NCBI GenBank assembly: GCA_036346205.1
Contig: JARFJB010000650.1
Location: forward strand, 2,147,501-2,211,500
DNA from: Vesta saturnalis
Taxonomy: Eukaryota > Arthropoda > Insecta > Coleoptera > Lampyridae
Direction of reading: 5' to 3'
DNA length: 64,000 nucleotides
Shown in pieces: positions 48,436-58,927 of the stretch. Made by a program: the position numbers and the translations under genes. Every line of letters begins with the position of its first letter. Position 1 is the first letter of the stretch. The notes under the pieces were generated by a model. That model made no database searches. It worked only from the letters and a program-made list of their open reading frames with translations, and was not told the DNA's origin.

Positions 48436-49149
48436 ATGTATACACCATTCAAGACTAGGTTAGCTAACGCTTGATAGAAAATGATCGCTCGCGGGACACA
48501 CAAATGCTAAACTGTTAGAAAGAGAGGAAATGAAAATTGTCATAATCCTTTCAGAAAACAGTTACTGTTAAACATTTAGGAAATTAATAAAAATTTATTT
48601 CGTTATGTTATTGTAATTTTAATTTTCGAAGAACAAAATTTAATAAATTATATTTTTATTAATTCATAGCATTCATTATAATTGAACTTATATTTGTAAC
48701 AACAAATTTCTAAAATTTCAATAAAAAAATTGTTTATTTAAATTTTAGTGTTCTTTTCAAATGTAAGCTGCGGTTTTGTTCTTCTCAGCATTGCAAGGTT
48801 ACGCAATTCTAAATTATGTTTGGTATTAAATACGTATTTCTGAATGAAATTGCCTATTTTTTATACTAATCTCAAATCTCACCCTTTGACGAATTTTCAG
48901 GGGTTGCAGTGCTATACAAATATTTAAAGTAAAGAGCAGTAATAAAATTTGTTCTTTGGTAAAAGTTTACAAGTAGGTAGGAATTTCTGGCAACACCGCA
49001 AAAGATTAACATTTTTAATGACATGTTTACAAGTAAATTTCGTTGACCTCAAGCACTTTAAAGCTTTGTGTTCAAATATTCCACAAAAAATAGATATGCA
49101 ACCCAACTTACTTGAAATCAAATTGTATACCCTTTAAAACATTACGCCG
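48436..49149. other. 3' non-coding part of the P-type element
   Basis: AT-rich; holds AATAAA-type signals (for example 48586 and 48721) after the transposase stop. Small frames at 48924-49137 are chance. Confidence 0.45.
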
Positions 49150-49176
49150 CATCTCTTTACATTCTATTACTCTTTG

Positions 49177-49706
49177 GTATAACTGAATTTTTGCATTGTT
49201 GCTTAAGTATTCACTGTATAACAAGTTTCTAATCGTGTAGTATGTTTTGTATCCTACTTGTATTTTATGTTTAATTTTTTCACTATCACTGTTGTTTTTA
49301 TTATAAATTTTTATACCTAAGTAAATAAAAGTTTGGACAGCTTCAAAGCTGTAGTTTTTAATTTTTTCTCTCATTTCTATTGGCATTGTTACTATACTTT
49401 AAATATTTTGTTTTTTCTTCACTAATTTTTAGTCCTTTTTTTTGCTGTTTCTTCTAACCTTATTACCACCGTTTCTAAACCTTTTTTCTTCTGCTTATAA
49501 TTAGCACATCATCTGCGTATGTAATGATTTGCTCATTTTTGATATTTATCGTGCCACGTCTGTCAACTTTTCTAACTGCACTTTCCAGGACTAAGTTAAA
49601 CAGAATTGCTGATAGCACATCTCCTTGCCTAACCCCTTCCTCTACTTTGAAGCTCTCTGTTGTTACATCTTGAATTTTTACTGCTGTGTTTTGTAGTCAT
49701 TGCAAT
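49177..49706 (-). pseudogene. LINE relic, reverse transcriptase part (split by P-type element)
   Basis: Minus strand: VEEGVRQGDVLSAILFNLVL (about 49590-49660), IITYADDVLIIS (catalytic YADD, about 49500-49540), then FIYLGIKIYNKNNSDSEKIK (about 49265-49330) and AKIQLY at the insertion site. It belongs to the same LINE as 44088-44610. The upstream part is cut at 49707 by another element end. Stops between 49390 and 49500 show that it is dead. Confidence 0.85.
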
Positions 49707-50052
49707 CAGAGCTGGGAAATTACAAAATGTAATTAATTCCATTACAAATTACTTTATTTTAAAATAAATTAATTACAATTACAAATTACAACAATTTAGA
49801 AAATGAATTTGTTTTAAAATTACAATTACAAATAAAATATAATTGGCAATTACTTTTTTAATTACAATTACATTTGTTGATTAATTCTCAAATTATAAGG
49901 AAAAATGTATTTTCTGCTTGGTGTTTTTCTTTTATGCTTTTGTATAATCATACATGAGATATTTTGAGGTTATATGCTAAGGCTGAGGTTAAGATGAGTA
50001 AGTAAAACTGATACATAATTGAATTATATTTATTTATATTAACATTATAATA
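49707..50052. mobile_element. probable hAT terminus with AATTAC subterminal repeats
   Basis: Begins CAGAGCTGGGAAATTAC, a hAT-like tip, right where the LINE text stops, followed by many copies of AATTACA and its complement TGTAATT up to about 49880. Such clustered short motifs are common binding sites near hAT ends. No right end was found; a pogo element starts at 50055. Confidence 0.5.
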
Positions 50053-50054
50053 TA

Positions 50055-50910
50055 CAGTCAAACTTACTTAAGACGAGCACGGATAAAACGAGATTCAGGA
50101 TATAATAACGAGCGTTTCGTAGGTAAATGATTGAAATTGTATTAGTTTACGTACTAATTTTTCTCGCTTATTACGTTCACGTTTCACGGTAAAGACGAGC
50201 AAATTTCAAGCAAATATTTGTTAAGAATTTTTGGGATATTATGTTTCACAGAAAAGACGGACACATTTTAAAAGACTTAAAATAGATTAAAAGAGATTAC
50301 CTACTGCTTAGAATTCGCTTATGCCTTCCGGCTTACCAATTATACACATTGTACCTGTTTTACAAATGATTGCAAGGTAGTTTCTGGTCATTTGTTACTT
50401 TTGCAGGAAGAAGTGAGGTTGAAAAATGGCTTCAATAAAACACTTTCAATTCGCGAAAAATTTGAGATAATTCGGGAACTAGAAAATGGTGCAAAAAATT
50501 CCGCGACGTGCATAAAATATAGTTTACCATCATCTACCGTGTCAACGTTGTGGAAGAACAGAAAAACTACACTTGCAGCATTCGGAAACTTAACTGACGT
50601 GAAAAAATTTAAAAAGTGTACTAGAGATGATATTGATAAAGCACTAATTGTATGGTTTAAAAACCAAAGAAGTGTCGGTTTACCCGTTAATGGGTCCATT
50701 TTAAAAGCGCGGGCTGAGAAGTTCGCGGAACAATTAAATTATACAGACTTTAAGTGTAATAATGGGTGGATTGATCGCTTTAAAAACCGCAATAACATTG
50801 TGTATGGAAAAATAAATGGTGAAGCGAAATCAGTGGACACTAACGTCGTTATATATGGATTTATTACATTGCATCGATTATTGTCTTTTATAGTTATTAT
50901 TCAGTATTAA
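50055..50910 (+). mobile_element. pogo/Tigger element, truncated
   Basis: Left end CAGTCAAACTTACTTAAGACG preceded by TA (50053-50054), typical of pogo/Tigger TIRs. An ORF from 50392 to 50910 covers the DNA-binding region only; no right TIR was found, so the element is cut after about 850 bp. Confidence 0.7.
50392..50910 (+). pseudogene. Tigger/pogo transposase, N-terminal CENP-B-like part
   Basis: KTLSIREKFEIIRELENGAK and YSLPSSTVSTLWKNR form the first (psq/CENP-B) helix-turn-helix. VWFKNQRSVGLPVNGSILKA, FAEQLNYTDFKCNNGWIDRF and KNRNNIVYGKINGEA form the CENPB-type second HTH. The first ATG after 50392 is in-frame at 50425 (MASIKH is out of frame); the true start is unclear. The DDE domain is absent, and the open frame drifts into unrelated sequence after about 50850. 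Confidence 0.75.
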
Positions 50911-51444
50911 ACACAATTGATGACCGTTTCTGATACGTGCAAACGCGTTATTTTAAATTATTACGTCACCTTTAACGCGATTTTAAATTATGGCGTAATT
51001 TTTGTTATTATCACCAACTTGACAATAATTGCGCTTTTGTTTTTTCACTTTTTATTAAATTAATTAGGAACGTATTATTTATGTTTCCTTATCACAATAC
51101 TAACTAAATTTTATCATTTTTCAATTTATAGCGTTGCATGACTAAAATGGTCTCTCGTGCTGCGGTATCAATCAACCAACAACTTTCCAACTTCAACTAC
51201 TACTAACTAAAAAAGTGACAGTCATTATGACCGCGTCCTTTTCCTCCCTCTACAAAACATGGTTTCGCAACTGCTGCGTTTATTTAAATATTTCCTAATT
51301 AATTATGCACATAGTTTAGGGAAGCAAACTCAAGCTTTTCTTCTCAATTTTAAATACCTTTACATAACAATAATAAACAACCATTTCTCAATCCACAAAA
51401 TATTATATAATTTAGCGCGAAATTTTGAATTTCTCGTGCATCCA
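50911..51444. other. unassigned
   Basis: No element ends or coding seen. A short direct echo GCGTTATTTTAAATTATTACG / GCGATTTTAAATTATGGCG at 50945-50995 is noted. Confidence 0.3.
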
Positions 51445-51630
51445 TTATACAAGGAACAACTAATATCAATAATACAGGTGCATGCACCCACTGAAACAGC
51501 CCCAGAAGAAGAAATATAGAAATTCAATAGAAAGATGCACAAAAGCGAGGATGGCCAAGCTACAGGAAGATTTGGAAAAGGTAAAGGAGCATTAGAGGAG
51601 ATAGTTTGGGCAACTTTGCGATAAAACATT
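51445..51630 (+). pseudogene. LINE endonuclease-domain fragment
   Basis: LISIIQVHAPTETAPEEEI followed, after one stop, by FNRKMHKS... and RFGKGKGALEEIVWATLR. This matches the APE-type endonuclease of LINE ORF2 (the VYAPT motif and the later N-G-LL-FA region), with the middle of the domain deleted. Only about 60 codons are left. Confidence 0.55.
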
Positions 51631-52530
51631 TTGTTTTTGAATTATAACGGCGGGCTTCTTTAATCCAATATGGTTACGTGTGTACTGAAATAATTTCAAC
51701 TGTTTAAAGGAACGTTTATTTAATGAATGTTGTAACCATCTGTATTATACAAAATCTGTCACAGAATTGCCGCGTTTCTACCAAATATTTTACACACAAA
51801 ATCTCTTTCCCATTAAGGGCATGCTTACTTTTGCGAACCACAGATTAAGCATACCCGGTTCACAAACGTTTCAAGATTACCGACAAGTAATATAACGGTC
51901 AACTAAAAATACCCTAAAACTAAGTCCTAAATCGGATATTCTCTTCTTAAATTTTGAGTGGGCTGAACAGACGATTTAGGTAATCTGGATTGAACAAAGG
52001 TTTGTACTTTTTCGGTACGTCCGGCATATCACAAACCTCTTTCAAATTACGATTTACCGACGAAGACATTGATAAAATCGATGTTTATGATGTGTCGTCT
52101 ACATCTATAGGCCCTGGTGTGTGGCGTTTGATGCTCGAAGAACCTGCTTTATACTGCTGGTCAGGAACGGAAACGGTGAGATCTTCTTTCATGTACTTCA
52201 AGGGAATTACATGTGGGTTCAACTTGGTTCTGTAGAGAGTGTTATTGTATATATCTCCAGGACAAAAATGTTTTTCACAAAAAAAAATGTATGTGTTAAT
52301 TTGCCAGGTTGAAGAGCAAATAGGCTACTATTCCCGCTGTTTAAAATCATTTTTTGAAAAATGGAAAAAACGATGTTCTATTTCCATCTAGAAGGGCACT
52401 CAAAATAGGAGCACTTTCCACTTTTTCTGACAGGAATGGTTACAGAAATCTAAAGATCAATAAACAATATGTATAGCTAGCGGTTCCTACTTGTTCTTGT
52501 GTGCTAGACTCCTTGATTAATGTGAAGTCG
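51631..52530. other. unassigned
   Basis: No supported feature. Frames at 51990-52312 lack any known motif. Confidence 0.3.
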
Positions 52531-52534
52531 GGAC

Positions 52535-52604
<70 letters not shown>

Positions 52605-52610
52605 GTCCAA
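52531..52610. repeat. (TA)n microsatellite between inverted GGGTGTCC motifs
   Basis: GGGACACCC-TATA... (52531) and ...TATA-GGGTGTCC (52600) face each other around about 56 bp of TA. Probably two MITE tips meeting at a TA target that has expanded. Confidence 0.7.
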
Positions 52611-53479
52611 ACTGTAACAGCGTATTCTGCGTCCAAAATAAGCCCTAATTTCCTATATAAACATGTCGAGAAACGCTTCGTTTTCGAAATACAGGGTGTT
52701 AATGTTTTAAGAAAAAAAATTATTTTTTATAATATCTTTCATATCACCCTATAAAATTTAATACACATCTTTAGAGCATCAAAGAACATTTTTTTGGTGT
52801 CTACCAAAATCGTACGGTATTTGAACTGAATATTATTGAAGGAAAAAATGGTACGTCACTGCTTTTTCTGAAAATCTCCATTTAACGTAGACCAAACTTG
52901 ATCCCTTGACTTTTTTCCGTACGACGCATCGTTTTCGCGTAAAACAATAAAAAACTATTTTCATGCATGACCAAATTGCTAAAATTTCACTTAATGTTAA
53001 TTCCAGTGGCAAAACTTGTAAAATGGTAATTAGAGTTAATTCAATTTCCAAAATGGTACATCATTTTACAAAACTACTCTTTATTAACCAAGTTCGTAGT
53101 CACCACAATTGCTGTCGATTACGAATACCCAACGCAAAATTGTAAAATAAACAATTGAGATTGTGTAAATTTTAGAGTTTTAAATTTTTGCAGCGACATC
53201 TAGTGACAAATACATACACGTAATTTTGTTGAACTATAACAGTTAAAAAGTGCAAGTTTAAACAGCTGCTCCCGGCGCTTTTAGTTATACCGAAGGCATT
53301 TAAAATAAGTAGATTTTAAGTATATTTTGTATTATCCATCAAAATCATTGATGTTAGCAACCTGTTCCTTTGTATATTTGTGGCCCTATAGAGGTACACA
53401 CAAATATCAATGTCATGTTACTGGGTATAGAGAATCTTTTGTTTATTAAACGCTAACAATTTGCTTACATTTTTTGTCA
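52608..53479. other. probable non-coding DNA transposon sequence
   Basis: Begins with the tip GGGTGTCCAAACTGTAACAG and holds internal tip-like words (ATACAGGGTGTT at 52691, CACCCTATAA at 52746). No right end or ORF. The style is that of insect Tc1-type MITEs. Confidence 0.4.
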
Positions 53480-54382
53480 TGATGTTGTTTTTTAAAATTA
53501 TCGTTGTTATTATCAAAGATAGAAGTTTGCAGGTTTTACATTCACAACTACTTTGTTGACCTAAATCGAAAATTTAGTATCTTGTTTTGTCTTTTATTTT
53601 TAGCCAAACGTCGATATTTCTACACTATTTTCAAGGTCTTTCGTTAACGGTACTTATATATTGCGAAGTGCCGAATTCAGTGACGTGCTTAGAATTTTTC
53701 TAGGGGGCGCGGTTTTTGAGTAATTATATGAACTTGCATTTTTTAAATTGGAATTATAGTTGGCTTGGCAACCATCAGCTGCAATTATTTCTTAGCTTTT
53801 CAAAAATATAAATATGGGGATTCCTGAAAAACAAGACGGTGCCCCAGCTTATAATGCTTTGGTAGTGAAGAATTACTTAGAAAACCGTTTCCCAAATCGT
53901 TGGATTGCAACATTCGGTTCGGTGTTATGGCCGCCACGATATTCAGATCTGTCAATACTGGATTTCTTCCTACGGAGTTATCTGAAAAACATAATTTATC
54001 AAAACCATCATAATACCGAACCAAATGTTGCAATCTAACGATTTACGAAATGGTTGTGTAAGTAATTTCTCAAGTCCAAAGCATTATGGACTAGGGCACC
54101 GTCTTGTTGAAAAAAACTATTAGGAAGTTTATATTATTATTCACAAACCGCACCCCCTAGAAGACTTCTAAGCACCCCACTGAATTGGGCAATATATAAA
54201 TAACGTTGACGAAATATATCAGTATAATAGTATTAAGCGAGGTATAAGACCTTGAAAAAGTATAGAAATATCGACAAGTTTGCCATGAAATCTAGGTCAA
54301 CAAAGTAGTACGTGAATGTAAAAACTGCAAGATTATAACAAAGATATCTTTAAAAAACAACTAAAACAACGAAACCGGCACA
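53480..54382. mobile_element. foldback element with mariner-like transposase scrap
   Basis: Arms about 53485-53725 and 54145-54378 are inverted, diverged copies (shared words TTGTTGACCTA, TCGATATTTCTA, TTTTCAAGGTCTT, CTAGGGGG). Between them lies 53814-54038, the end of a transposase. Outer ends are blurred and no target duplication was found. Confidence 0.6.
53814..54038 (+). pseudogene. mariner-like transposase C-terminal fragment
   Basis: KQDGAPAYNALVVKNYLENR, NRWIATFGSVLWPPRYSDLS and LDFFLRSYLKNIIYQNHHNT correspond to the second and third catalytic D regions (QDGAP and PR(S)PDL-DFFLW) of DDE_3 transposases. The third motif is altered (RYSDLS for RSPDL, R for W in FLW). Only about 75 codons remain. 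Confidence 0.7.
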
Positions 54383-55033
54383 CAATGTACTTGTTATATT
54401 CAAATAATTAATAAATATTGACTTGGATAACGTTGTATAAACCAATTTCATAAATATTTTATTTTAAATATATTTAAAAAAAAAGAAGAAATTCCATAGT
54501 TATAATTTGTCATAAATATTAGGAAACTAGAAATTATCAAGTGTTTTAAAAATCTAGTTTACAAGTTTTTGTACTTATCAGGTTGCAAAACGCAATATTA
54601 TTTTTAAACACTGAATTTGATTATTATTAAGTAGTGCATGCAAAAAGAGAAGTGTGTTATTTTCCAAAATGTTCAGTATAATATTGTTGAGTTAAATTCT
54701 CCACTTTAGAATTAACTCACAAAGGTCTTATTGGCCGTTAACCGTTTATATCTAATTCACGCAATAATACCACAAATTACTGAAATCTATACATTTAGCT
54801 GTTAAAACAATTATGTTAAGTTTAAATACAATTGATTTTCAATTTTTTGAGTTATTGCAGTCAAAAGAAAATTGCATTTCCTCCTCTTACTCCTCTCCCC
54901 TCAAATCCACCACCACCAAAAATCACTGGAGTCTAGACGTTTAAGGGATAAACACTTATGTTAAGTTTGAATTCAATTGTTTTTCAATAGTGTTATCGAG
55001 GCCAAAAGAAAATCACCTTTATTTATTACTCTT
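54383..55033. repeat. AT-rich DNA with a 148-bp direct repeat
   Basis: TTAAGTTTAAATACAATTG at about 54813 and TTAAGTTTGAATTCAATTG at about 54960 start two diverged tandem copies with AAAAGAAAAT and a C-rich end in each. The second copy runs into the CA-rich repeat at 55034. The rest is featureless. Confidence 0.45.
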
Positions 55034-55400
55034 CACCCCGCACATTCACGCACGCGCGCACTCAGGCACGCACGCACGGACATATGCACGCACGCACTTA
55101 CCCATACATACCCACCCACTCTCGCATCCACATATACGCGCACCACACATACACGTACCCGCACCCACAAACCTCGACGCACAAAAATGCACGCAAAAAA
55201 TGCACGCACCCACCCATACACATGCACGCACCCACACACATGCACCCAACTGCACGCACCTAGCCACACGCGCACCCACACGCGCGCACCTGCACATATG
55301 CACACACACACATACTTGACATGCACATGCACGCACGTACCCACATTCTCGCACCCACCCACGCATTACACGCATTCACCCACTCATGTACCCAAACTCA
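55034..55400. repeat. degenerate CACGCA-rich simple repeat
   Basis: Cys/Val- or His/Thr-coding frames on both strands come from CAC, GCA and CCCA words (for example CACGCACGCACGGACATATG). No fixed period. Resembles the GC-rich end of the repeat at 8865-9414. It lies only 70 bp upstream of the VASt exon. Confidence 0.85.
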
Positions 55401-55470
55401 TTTTTAATGCACCTTTTAACATACTTCTATAATTTAGCATAAAAATATTGATAGATTATTTTAATTACAG

Positions 55471-55738
55471 GTTTGAAAAATCAATATGTACTTCTGCACA
55501 TGATGGTAAGGAATTAGTAAACGAAGTGATTTCAATGCACATTGATCAATTGTTTACGCTACTTTTTACAAGTTCTAAGTTTTTTCTGGACTTTCACGCT
55601 TCTCGAAAGACGACTGATCTCACACAGACAGCTTGGACACAAAATTCCACAGATAACACAAAATCAAGAACTGTCAATTTAACTGTAGCTTTAAGTCAAC
55701 CTGTGGGGCCTAAAACATGTCAAGTTACTGAAACACAG
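55471..55738 (+). CDS. GRAMD1: GRAMD1/Aster exon: N-terminal half of VASt/Aster domain
   Basis: Acceptor TTTTAATTACAG ends at 55470 and donor GTATGT starts at 55739. The first G completes AAG from 43130, and the exon ends in phase 0. It encodes ICTSAHDGKELVNEVI, HIDQLFTLLFTSSKFFLDFH, ASRKTTDLTQTAWTQNSTDN, VNLTVALSQPVGPKTCQVTE. This is the start of the VASt domain that binds cholesterol and carries it between plasma membrane and ER. The frame is unbroken and close to vertebrate GRAMD1 proteins. The rest of the domain (the YHDYFY and WGLVK regions) was not found before 64000, so the next intron exceeds 8 kb. Confidence 0.95.
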
Positions 55739-58312
55739 GTATGTATTTAATACTAACGTACATTCATTTTTATGTAATTACGATCATGATGCTTCGAAAT
55801 GTTTCAAATTTATTTTAATTCACATCTTGTGTCTTTCTTAATTTTTTTCGGTTTGTTATTTCCCAATCTTACATCAGAATTATTTGATTTCTAAATATGC
55901 AAAAATGATTATTTATTTAAAACATGTACAATAATTAATTTTATGATGAAATAATAACATTTATTTCATCATTCCTTTTTGGAATCGGTGATTGTAATAC
56001 TAATTACGATTAAATTTTCTTTGGTAATTTTTTTAAAACAAAAAGATATTTAGAGACAAAATTCGAAATATATTTAATGATGAAGGTTTAAAAAATTCAA
56101 ATTTTTAATGAGTTGATTAAATATGTCGTTGGGATCTTTTCACCTTTTTCCACTGACTTAATACTTTTTTCTAATTGGTTTACTGTCTTATGTTTTTTCT
56201 TTTTAAGAATGTTAATTTTTATAAGCAATCCTTTAATATTCCTAAATACTGAAATGTTCCATAACATCATCTTTGAGCCAAAAGGTATGGGTGACTAATT
56301 GATTTGATGAACACAAGTTAAATTTGAATTTTCCATAATATACAGTTTCTCTTAATGACATCAGTGATTTAAAACAGTCCAAACATATGGACAAACATGA
56401 CGTCTACTGCTTTATTCTCACGTATTTGTATACGATATAGCGTAAGTGTGCATTACGATTAACAGATGTTAAATGTCATGATACTTCCTCATGCATAACA
56501 TACTCTTTGATGTTTATGGTATGTACATAATATGTGTCTGATTGAAGTTGCATTCGTTATGAATCATCATCAAATGGTTTTAATAACTGAAGTTATCTTT
56601 GAGTTCCACATGCAAGGTTATGCAGTGTTAATTATAAGAGTGACCACTAATAGAGCATCATCAAAAAAAGTTTTCTCCCAAAACCCTCATTCAATAAAAT
56701 GCAGTATGTTGAAATTTTATAAACATTTTCATTTAATTTTAATATTACCCAGAGAAATGTGATATTTTAATGAAATTTTCTATATGGGTTTTGTTACGGA
56801 AAATGTACCACTTAAAACTTTTTGGATATGAATTGGACACTGTATTAATGAGGCATGGTTCAGTTCTTTAAAAATTTAAAAAACAGATGCAATATCTCTC
56901 GTTTAGGATACAGATGACTTTTTTGCAGCAAAAAAAAAAGTTTGCTAAACAAGAAAGTATTGCGGTCGAAAAAAATCGAAAAAAATTAGTTGCGTTATTT
57001 TGATGTTTTAGTACTCCCTGAACCCGAAACTATACAGACGATTTTGATGAAATTTGGAATGAAGGCTTACGAAACAATTATGTCGCCAAAACAAGCTTTT
57101 AAACCCAAACAGGGGATGAAAATAAGGTTGTTATTTTGGCAAACTTTCAAATTTTACATTCAAGTCATCAATGACTCGCATGAAATGCAATTTTTTCCAA
57201 TTTTTTGAAACTTTCAAAATTGAATATGGCCGCAGTTACAGTCACATATACATTTTTTTTTGTAGAAATATATATTTCCGATACCCTTCAAGATATAAAA
57301 GTATTGGAAATAAATATGCGTGGTTAAATAAAGGTTCGTTAAAGAGTTTTCTTTACGTTATAAATTTGCCTACATTTAAGGGGTCAAACTTAAGTAATTA
57401 TTCCAAATTGATTTATTCAAAATTCTCTTCAAGCATTTTTTTTGTTTTTTTATATTTTCTAGGCAACCAGCCACTCGTATGAATGCAACTAACCTGCTTC
57501 TTCTAAAGCTACTAGTATAGGAGATATGAATTTTCAAATATTTAATATTGATACTGTTATAACTTTCTAACTATTTTGGTTACAAACTTGGAATTTTGGA
57601 AATAAACTTTGTTCATTTGCCCTAACGGAATGAAATTATTCTGAAGCTACTTCTGGTTTTTCCGGAAATTGAAAACATTCCTCGTATTGCTGGTATAACA
57701 TACACATATTCTTACTTTATTTGAAAGGGAGCGAAATTTGCTTTAAAATAGTATGAAACAGTCCATAGTTATCTTGAAAGATAAGTGAGATATCTATTTT
57801 TAACTTTCAACCTACATATACATATGTAGGTATAGCAGGTTATGCGATCGACTTTTTTTCACTATCGCTAAATCGACTTATTAGCTCATTTTACAACTTT
57901 TGGCCAAGTTTCGTCAAGATCGGCCATTATGTCTGGATGCCTTGGAGAGGGGGTGTTTATTAGAGTCAGTTTTTGGTTTTTATTAAATCTTTCTAAAGCA
58001 GCTGAATATTTCAAAGATATAAAAATACCCCATATATTTTTTAGTATTTTTCAAGAAAGTCATGTAATGCACTAACAGTACCTAGTTTAACTTATCATTA
58101 GGTCAAAGGGTAATTTTTGTGTTTATCGCGTAATATTTCGAATTACAATGTGTGAACAAAGTAACAAGCTTTATACATTTTATACAATTCTGTGTACATT
58201 TTGTAATGATTTTGTTTTTAATAAACTACTAGAGTAATATCACATTTAGGCGCTTTCTTTTGTTTGGAACATGATCATGAAATCATGATCCAATTGTAGA
58301 TAGAGTTATTAA
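55739..58312. other. intron, no feature recognised
   Basis: No exon continuing the VASt domain and no transposase were seen. 56990-58060 has the style of non-coding repeat DNA. Open frames at 56113, 56532, 57171 and elsewhere carry no motif. Confidence 0.4.
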
Positions 58313-58316
58313 ACCC

Positions 58317-58927
58317 ATGGAAAACTCCATAATTTACTACACCAGTTCATCCAGTTCAGATTATGAAGATGGAGAAGAGAAAAACGTTCATATTAGAATC
58401 AATAACTATGCTGAAGCTACTGTATGGCAGTATTCGAATGTAGATTTCAAAAAGCCCTTTTGAATGGAATGAGCTACCATAAAAAATTGATTTGTATGGT
58501 GCATACTGTTCACATACTGTTTCTCGACCAGGAGGTTGGCCTGATATTTCCGCAGAAAAAGCTGTACTCCTTACAATATGGTACTTGGCTAACATGGAAT
58601 CTTTCAGACAAATTTAATGTAACCTTAAGTTGTGCCCACAGAATTGTTACTAATGTAACAGAATTTGTAGTATCTATAAGCAAAAACTTCATCAATTGCT
58701 AGACTCTATTCATTTTGGATGCAAACACGGTATACAAAATATAGTAGATGCTATAGATGGCACACATATTCAAATAAATAGACCCAAGGTACACCAGCAA
58801 GATTATTGCAATCAGAAGGGTCCCCACATCATTATTTTACAAGGTGTGGTGAATTCATATAGGAAGTTCATAAATATCCATGTAGGTGAACCAGGTTCTA
58901 TACATGATGCACATGTCCTCCGTAGGT
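58317..58927 (+). pseudogene. PIF/Harbinger transposase, N-side part
   Basis: Starts at ATG 58317 (MENSIIYYTSSSSDYEDGEE); after a TGA at about 58461 and shifts come KFNVTLSCAHRIVTNVTEF (HTH region), then DAIDGTHIQINRPKVHQQDY (first catalytic D, about 58748) and IILQGVVNSYRKFINIHVGE, PGSIHDAHVLRR (second D, about 58900). These are the core motifs of Harbinger (DDE_Tnp_4) nucleases. A LINE breaks it at 58928; the rest of the core resumes at 60868. Confidence 0.85.

Larger units (their letters stand above)
44611..49176 (+). mobile_element. P-superfamily DNA transposon, perfect 27-bp TIRs
   Basis: Terminal inverted repeats 44611-44637 and 49150-49176 are perfect over 27 bp (outer bases CAAAGAGTAATAG). 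The longest flanking direct repeat is GTATAAC (44604-44610; 49177-49183), 7 bp; P elements usually duplicate 8 bp, so the match is close but not exact. Insertion into a LINE is proven by exact rejoining of the LINE frame. Inside: a foldback (44953-45226), a tRNA-Phe half (45828-45864), the THAP transposase relic (45866-48435) and about 700 bp of 3' non-coding DNA. CA...TG tips fit the P superfamily. Confidence 0.88.

Noticed and set aside
54977..55432. Open frames of 109-151 codons
   Set aside because: Again a simple CACGCA-rich repeat read in several frames; not a gene.
57171..57482. 103-codon plus-strand frame
   Set aside because: Phe/Tyr/Ile-rich chance frame in AT-rich DNA; not the missing part of the VASt domain.
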